A DNA stretch of 64,000 nt from assembly GCF_031582885.1 (NCBI RefSeq), contig NZ_CP133988.1:1805501-1869500 (forward strand), given 5' to 3'. The notes beneath the pieces were generated by a model. It saw only the letters and a program-made list of their open reading frames with translations, ran no database searches and was not told the DNA's origin. Numbering within the stretch: position 1 is the first letter of the stretch; each line of letters starts with the position of its first letter. The stretch is from Streptococcus parasanguinis. Its GTDB lineage: Bacteria; Bacillota; Bacilli; Lactobacillales; Streptococcaceae. Position numbers and translations under genes: made by a program. Below, one piece after another: positions 60,186-64,000 of the stretch.

Positions 60186-61202
60186 TTAAACTTTTGGAAT
60201 ATACAAGTTACCAAGAGTAGCTGCCATAACCGCTTTGATAGTGTGCATACGGTTTTCAGCTTGGTCAAAGTGACGAGCATATTTGCTGCGGAACACTTCG
60301 TCAGTAACTTCCATTTCTTCTACGCCGAATTTTTCAGCAACATCTTTACCGTAAACAGTATTTGTATCGTGGAAGGCTGGCAAGCAGTGCAAGAAGATCA
60401 AGTCTTCGTTATCAGCTTTCTTAATCAAATCCATATTTACTTGGTAAGGTTTCAAAAGGGCAACACGTTCTGCAAATTTGTCTTCTTCACCCATTGATAC
60501 CCAAACGTCAGTGTAAAGTACATCTGCACCTTTCACTGCTTCGTCAGCATCTTCAGTGATCAAGATATGAGCGCCACTTTCTTTTGCAAATCCTTCTGCC
60601 AATTCAACGATTTCTTTTTCTGGGAAGAGTTCTTTTGGTGAGAAGATGTGTACGTTCACACCAAGGATAGCACCTGTTACAAGAAGGCTGTTCGCAACGT
60701 TGTTACGTCCATCACCACAGTATACAAGTGTCAAACCTTCCAAACGTCCAAAGTTTTCTTGAACTGTCAAGTAGTCTGCAAGCATTTGAGTTGGGTGCCA
60801 TTCGTCAGTCAAACCATTCCATACTGGAACACCTGAGAATTCAGCCAATTCTTCAACCATACGTTGGCTGAAACCACGGAATTCAATACCGTCAAACATA
60901 CGTCCAAGAACTTTAGCAGTATCTTCTGTAGATTCTTTTTTACCAAGTTGGATGTCGTTTGCACCTAAGTATTCTGGGTGAGCACCAAGGTCGATAGCTG
61001 CTGTTGTGAAGGCAGCACGAGTACGAGTTGAAGTTTTTTCAAACAAAAGCGCAATGTTTTTACCAGCAAGATAGTGGTGTTCAATGTTGCGTTTTTTAAG
61101 GTCTTTCAAGTGAGCTGAAAGTCCGATAAGGTATTCTAACTCTGCACGTGTAAAGTCTTTTTCTGCCAAGAAGCTACGTCCTTGGAACACTGAATTTGTC
61201 AT
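60186..61202 (-). CDS. arcB: Ornithine carbamoyltransferase, catabolic
   Basis: Splits citrulline with phosphate to ornithine and carbamoyl phosphate. 338 aa. Carbamoyl-phosphate site [12 protein letters not shown] near residue 55, [11 protein letters not shown] near 135, and the ornithine site HCLPAFHD near 273. The operon context points to the catabolic form. Confidence 0.97.
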   Translation of the reverse strand: MTNSVFQGRSFLAEKDFTRAELEYLIGLSAHLKDLKKRNIEHHYLAGKNIALLFEKTSTRTRAAFTTAAIDLGAHPEYLGANDIQLGKKESTEDTAKVLGRMFDGIEFRGFSQRMVEELAEFSGVPVWNGLTDEWHPTQMLADYLTVQENFGRLEGLTLVYCGDGRNNVANSLLVTGAILGVNVHIFSPKELFPEKEIVELAEGFAKESGAHILITEDADEAVKGADVLYTDVWVSMGEEDKFAERVALLKPYQVNMDLIKKADNEDLIFLHCLPAFHDTNTVYGKDVAEKFGVEEMEVTDEVFRSKYARHFDQAENRMHTIKAVMAATLGNLYIPKV

Positions 61203-61243
61203 TCTATTTGTCTCCTATTTTCTTTCTAGTATTGATCAGTAAG

Positions 61244-61283
61244 AAGAAAGAGCTGATCCCCAAAGACCAGCTCTCAGTCTTCT
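61244..61283 (-). other. Hairpin between arcA and arcB
   Basis: Minus strand AGAAGACTGAGAGCTG ... CAGCTCTTTCTTCTT. A solid stem (AGAGCTG/CAGCTCT), but the downstream T-rich stretch is interrupted. Probably a partial terminator or processing site that sets the arcA:arcB ratio. Confidence 0.6.
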
Positions 61284-61286
61284 CTA

Positions 61287-62516
61287 TTAGATTTCTTCAC
61301 GTTCAAATGGCATTGACATACAACGAGGTCCACCACGACCGCGAACCAATTCACTTCCGCGGATCTTAATCAAACGAAGTCCGTATTCTTCTAATTTCTT
61401 GTTGGTAACAGTGTTACGGTCGTATACTACTACCACACCTGGTGCGATTGTAAGAGTATTTGATCCGTCGTTCCATTGTTCACGTGCAGCAGCAACGACG
61501 TTGCCACCTCCACATGGAATCAATGTAACTTTTTCAACACCAAGGTTTTCAGCAAGCAATTCAGCCAAATCACCTTTTTCTTCAACGATCTTCAATTGTT
61601 CGTTTTCATAAGTTACAGAGAAGACGCGAAGGTTACCTTGGATTTCTGGGTGGATTGTGAATTTATCGTAGTCCACCATTGTGAATACTGTATCCAAGTG
61701 CATGAATTTACGGTTGTTCGCAAATTCGAAGGCCAATACTTTCTTGAAGCCAACGTTCTTCTTGAAGATGTTTACCAACAATTTTTCGATTGATGCAGCA
61801 TCAGTACGTTGTGAGATACCAACTGCCAATACATCTTTAGAAAGTACCAACTCATCTCCACCTTCGATACGAGTATCTTCTTCACGGTTGTAGACAAGTT
61901 CAACTTTTCCACCGTAAACTGGGTGGTATTTGAAGATGTATTTACCATACAAAGTTTCACGGTTACGTGTATCTGCGTACATGTGGTTCAATGATACTGC
62001 ATTACCAATTGTTGCAAATGGGTCACGTGTGAAGTACAAGTTTGTCATTGGGTCGATAGCAAATGGATAGTCAGATTCAACAAGGTCTGTCAATCCTTTT
62101 GCTTCTTCAGGAATTTCTGGAAGTTCAGCTTTTTGAACCCCTTCCATTGTTTTTTCAACCAATTCTTGGTTGTCTTCAATGCTGTGAAGCAATTCACGGA
62201 TCGCAATTTTTGTTTGGCGTCCACGAATGTTCGCTTCTTCAAGGTATTCTTCGATGAACTGATCACGAATTTCTGGAGAAGTCAATGATTCAGCAGCCAA
62301 CTGCTCAAGATAAAGTACTTCGATTCCTTCGTTACGAAGTGCTTCAGCAAATGCGTCGTGTTCTTTTTGAGCATCTTCCAAGAATGGAATATCATCAAAA
62401 AGAAGACGTTCAAGATAGTCAGGCATCAAGTTTTCCAACTCTTTACCTGGACGGTGCAAACAAACTTTTTTCAGTTTTCCAATTTCTGAGAAAACATGAA
62501 TTGGGTGTGTAGACAT
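61287..62516 (-). CDS. arcA: Arginine deiminase
   Basis: Hydrolyses arginine to citrulline and ammonia; a major alkali generator in oral streptococci. 409 aa. [11 protein letters not shown] near residue 165, [11 protein letters not shown] near 270, and the nucleophile Cys in [13 protein letters not shown] near 398. AAGGAGGA site. First gene of the arc cluster. Confidence 0.98.
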   Translation of the reverse strand: MSTHPIHVFSEIGKLKKVCLHRPGKELENLMPDYLERLLFDDIPFLEDAQKEHDAFAEALRNEGIEVLYLEQLAAESLTSPEIRDQFIEEYLEEANIRGRQTKIAIRELLHSIEDNQELVEKTMEGVQKAELPEIPEEAKGLTDLVESDYPFAIDPMTNLYFTRDPFATIGNAVSLNHMYADTRNRETLYGKYIFKYHPVYGGKVELVYNREEDTRIEGGDELVLSKDVLAVGISQRTDAASIEKLLVNIFKKNVGFKKVLAFEFANNRKFMHLDTVFTMVDYDKFTIHPEIQGNLRVFSVTYENEQLKIVEEKGDLAELLAENLGVEKVTLIPCGGGNVVAAAREQWNDGSNTLTIAPGVVVVYDRNTVTNKKLEEYGLRLIKIRGSELVRGRGGPRCMSMPFEREEI

Positions 62517-62539
62517 CTATAGTCCTCCTTTTTTCTTTG

Positions 62540-62555
62540 AGCTTGTTCACAAGCT
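62540..62555. promoter_or_regulatory. Inverted repeat in the arcA leader
   Basis: AGCTTGT-tc-ACAAGCT, between the -10 and the RBS of arcA. It could be a regulator site or a hairpin at the 5' end of the mRNA; it does not fit an ARG box well. Confidence 0.5.
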
Positions 62556-62568
62556 TATTACAATTGTT

Positions 62569-62596
62569 ATTATATTCTTTATTGGTACCGCTTTCA
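62569..62596 (-). promoter_or_regulatory. arcA promoter with overlapping CRE
   Basis: Minus strand TATAAT at 62569-62574 with only a poor -35 (GTGAAA) 17 bp upstream. TGAAAGCGGTACCA (62583-62596) fits TGNAANCGNTNNCA fully and covers that -35. A weak -35 suggests an activator; the CRE suggests repression by CcpA, as known for the S. gordonii arc operon. Confidence 0.78.
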
Positions 62597-62734
62597 CAAA
62601 GGATTCTACTTTTTGAATGCAAAGAATTTGGCGTTTTTTTGAATCCTTCCTATTTTTTAGTTAATATGAAGCGTTTTCTTTGCATATTTTGCCTTTTATA
62701 TTATTTTTATGAATATATATTTTTTTGTAAAAAA

Positions 62735-62763
62735 TAAAAAAAGATCAACGAATTAGTTGATCT
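62735..62763 (-). terminator. Terminator of flp
   Basis: Minus strand AGATCAAC-taattc-GTTGATCT followed by TTTTTTT; the stem overlaps the flp stop codon. Confidence 0.9.
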
Positions 62764-63442
62764 CTTCAAAACTTTTTAAAAAGTAGGCTGTATCTAGAAA
62801 AGTTAGTTGTTTTCTCTCATACTGGATCTTATGAGAATCGATGAGTTTCTTTAAAACTTGATTGACGGTTTCTCTAGTTGTGGCTGCTAATTTGGCCATT
62901 TCCTTCATACTAATTGGAAATGGAAGCTGATTTCCTAGACCTTCATAGTCCTTGCACAGAATGGCTAAGGATTGAATCACGCGCTCACTGGCACTAGCTG
63001 TCACGACATTGCGCAAGCGCAACTCTTGAAATTCTAAGATGGAGGAGAGCTTTCTCATAATAAAGAGCAACTGCTCCTTGCTCTCTTGGGCATATAATTC
63101 ATAGAGATTGACGGGAATCACGAAACAACGCAAATCCGTCACCGCACTAGCTGTATAGTGGTAACGCTCATCCTGGAACATCCCACCATAAGGGAACAGA
63201 GCCCCCTTCTTAATATAATCCATATAGGAGAATTGGTCAGACGAATCAAATTGCTCAATACGAGCAAAGCCTTTTGCCAGAAGAAAAATGCGCTCCCGCC
63301 TATCTCCTGCATAAAATAAAATTTGTCCTTTAGGGATATCCCTGGCATGAATTTCAACAGCTAATTTATCAAATAGCTCCACTGGTAGCGCAGAAAAGGC
63401 TGGATGCGAGCGGAGCAACTGGTAATCTTCCTTTGTAATCAT
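62753..63442 (-). CDS. flp: Crp/Fnr-family regulator (Flp)
   Basis: 229 aa. N-terminal cyclic-nucleotide-like beta barrel (about 15-125), then a C-terminal winged helix with KLAATTRETVNQVLKKLIDS as the recognition region near residue 180. No cluster of four N-terminal cysteines, so not a [4Fe-4S] Fnr. The position upstream of arcA on the same strand matches Flp of S. gordonii, an activator of the arc genes. It has its own terminator and an extended -10 (TG-T-TATACT) near 63470. Confidence 0.9.
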   Translation of the reverse strand: MITKEDYQLLRSHPAFSALPVELFDKLAVEIHARDIPKGQILFYAGDRRERIFLLAKGFARIEQFDSSDQFSYMDYIKKGALFPYGGMFQDERYHYTASAVTDLRCFVIPVNLYELYAQESKEQLLFIMRKLSSILEFQELRLRNVVTASASERVIQSLAILCKDYEGLGNQLPFPISMKEMAKLAATTRETVNQVLKKLIDSHKIQYERKQLTFLDTAYFLKSFEEIN

Positions 63443-63569
63443 GTCTATACTTCCTCTTATTACTATTAGTAGTATAACATACTTTTTATAGAAAAGGGAA
63501 AGAAGTCTCTTTAGAACAGAAAAGTAATTCGAAACACCAAGTGAATTTCATCCTACTTTGATAGAATAA

Positions 63570-63594
63570 AAGGCCTGAGCAACCCTCAGACCTT
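63570..63594 (-). terminator. Terminator after the gene at the right edge
   Basis: Minus strand AAGGTCTGAG-ggttg-CTCAGGCCTT followed by TTATT, right after the stop at 63602. Confidence 0.8.
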
Positions 63595-63601
63595 CTGTCG
63601 A

Positions 63602-64000
63602 TTATTCATTCATATTGACACGATGCCATTCATTGATAACATAAGCCAATTGTCCCAATTGATAAAGACCAACGCCACTGATTTCAGAACTTTCTGGAGT
63701 CGTCCCTCCAAGTCCTGCAGTGTAGATAGCAACCAAATAAGGAGTCGATTCACGGACAATCGCATCCACATTAAGTGCTTCAGCAACATATCCTGGTTTT
63801 TGTTGAATCACCAAATCTGGCAAGAATTTTTTATAGTACTCACCTGGGAAAGACTCCCCGATCAGTTCTAGTAAATCCGCATATTTTTCTTGATGATTCC
63901 AAAGATATTCCAAGACATGGATGTAATAATCCGTTGTCGTTTTATTATCTTCGCTAAAGGTTTTAACCTCTGGTGAACGAGATTGACCATAGCGACTGAA
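63602..64000 (-). CDS. Unidentified protein, C-terminal 132 residues, cut by window edge
   Basis: The reading frame is open from the window end to the stop, beginning FSRYGQSRSPEVKTFSEDNK and ending YVINEWHRVNMNE. It is soluble-looking, with helical stretches (TDYYIHVLEYLWNHQEKYAD; GVGLYQLGQLAYVINEW). An internal TTG at 63913 is not a likely start. I do not recognise the family. Same strand as flp but separated by a terminator. Confidence 0.75.
   Translation of the reverse strand, partial: FSRYGQSRSPEVKTFSEDNKTTTDYYIHVLEYLWNHQEKYADLLELIGESFPGEYYKKFLPDLVIQQKPGYVAEALNVDAIVRESTPYLVAIYTAGLGGTTPESSEISGVGLYQLGQLAYVINEWHRVNMNE

Noticed and set aside
62668..62684. CRE-like ATGAAGCGTTTTCT between flp and arcA
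   Set aside because: One base is missing in the left half, so the consensus spacing is broken.

Overview
The window is a chromosomal segment of a low-GC Firmicute. Gene content and order point to a Streptococcus of the mitis/sanguinis/parasanguinis kind: the murA-epuA-endA cluster, F-type ATPase order c-a-b-delta-alpha-gamma-beta-epsilon, glgBCDA, an arcABCDT cluster with flp and arcR, CoiA, and a very large M26 IgA1-protease-like surface metalloprotease with an N-terminal sortase motif. The species cannot be fixed from the sequence alone. No rRNA, tRNA, CRISPR array, complete insertion sequence or prophage is visible; this is mostly core chromosome with small accessory patches.

Layout. 1-4.8 kb (minus): the 5' end of obg, a 43-codon membrane protein, a serine-rich LPXTG surface protein, then glmM-cdaR-cdaA (cell-wall amino sugar and c-di-AMP synthesis). 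4.9-7.35 kb (plus): murT-gatD, which amidates lipid II, and a small LapA-like membrane protein. 7.4-13.2 kb (minus): an accessory patch with two tandem paralogous MFS exporters, an Rgg-type regulator, a small partner protein and an ABC-F ATPase. A recombination scar here holds a 5' fragment of rgg and a 3' fragment of a second ABC-F gene. 13.3-16.8 kb: a matrixin-like protease, endA, epuA, murA and a DUF1146 protein. 16.9-23.3 kb: the complete ATP synthase operon. 23.5-29.4 kb: the M26 metalloprotease. 29.6-35.3 kb: the glycogen operon glgB-C-D-A with a promoter and a perfect CRE. 35.6-37.7 kb: ptsHI.

38-41.7 kb (plus): the class Ib ribonucleotide reductase genes nrdH, nrdE and nrdF, with a tandem NrdR-box pair in front. 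41.7-42.06 kb: a gene-free gap holding a folded palindromic element between two near-copies of the same terminator. 42-45.4 kb (minus): alaS behind a LURP-one-like gene, both downstream of a T-box leader with a GCU (Ala) specifier. 45.4-53.4 kb: prsA, an O-methyltransferase, pepF, coiA, a lipoprotein, an MFS transporter and dacA. 53.6-56.1 kb: nagB, then plus-strand queA and arcR. 56.2-63.4 kb: the arginine deiminase cluster arcA-B-C-D-T preceded by flp. The window closes with the 3' part of an unrecognised gene.

Common themes. Sugar supply is tied to several loci: CRE sites at glg and arc, a NagR-like operator at nagB, and HPr/EI themselves. The arc genes (ATP and ammonia from arginine) and the F-type ATPase together serve acid tolerance. 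Three short-leader genes (murT, the DUF1146 gene and a 56-aa membrane protein) have an extended -10 ending 6-7 nt before the ATG and no usable Shine-Dalgarno sequence, which suggests leaderless mRNAs. The best candidates for undescribed biology are these leaderless starts, the palindromic element near 41.8 kb and the rgg/ABC-F scar near 11.2 kb.
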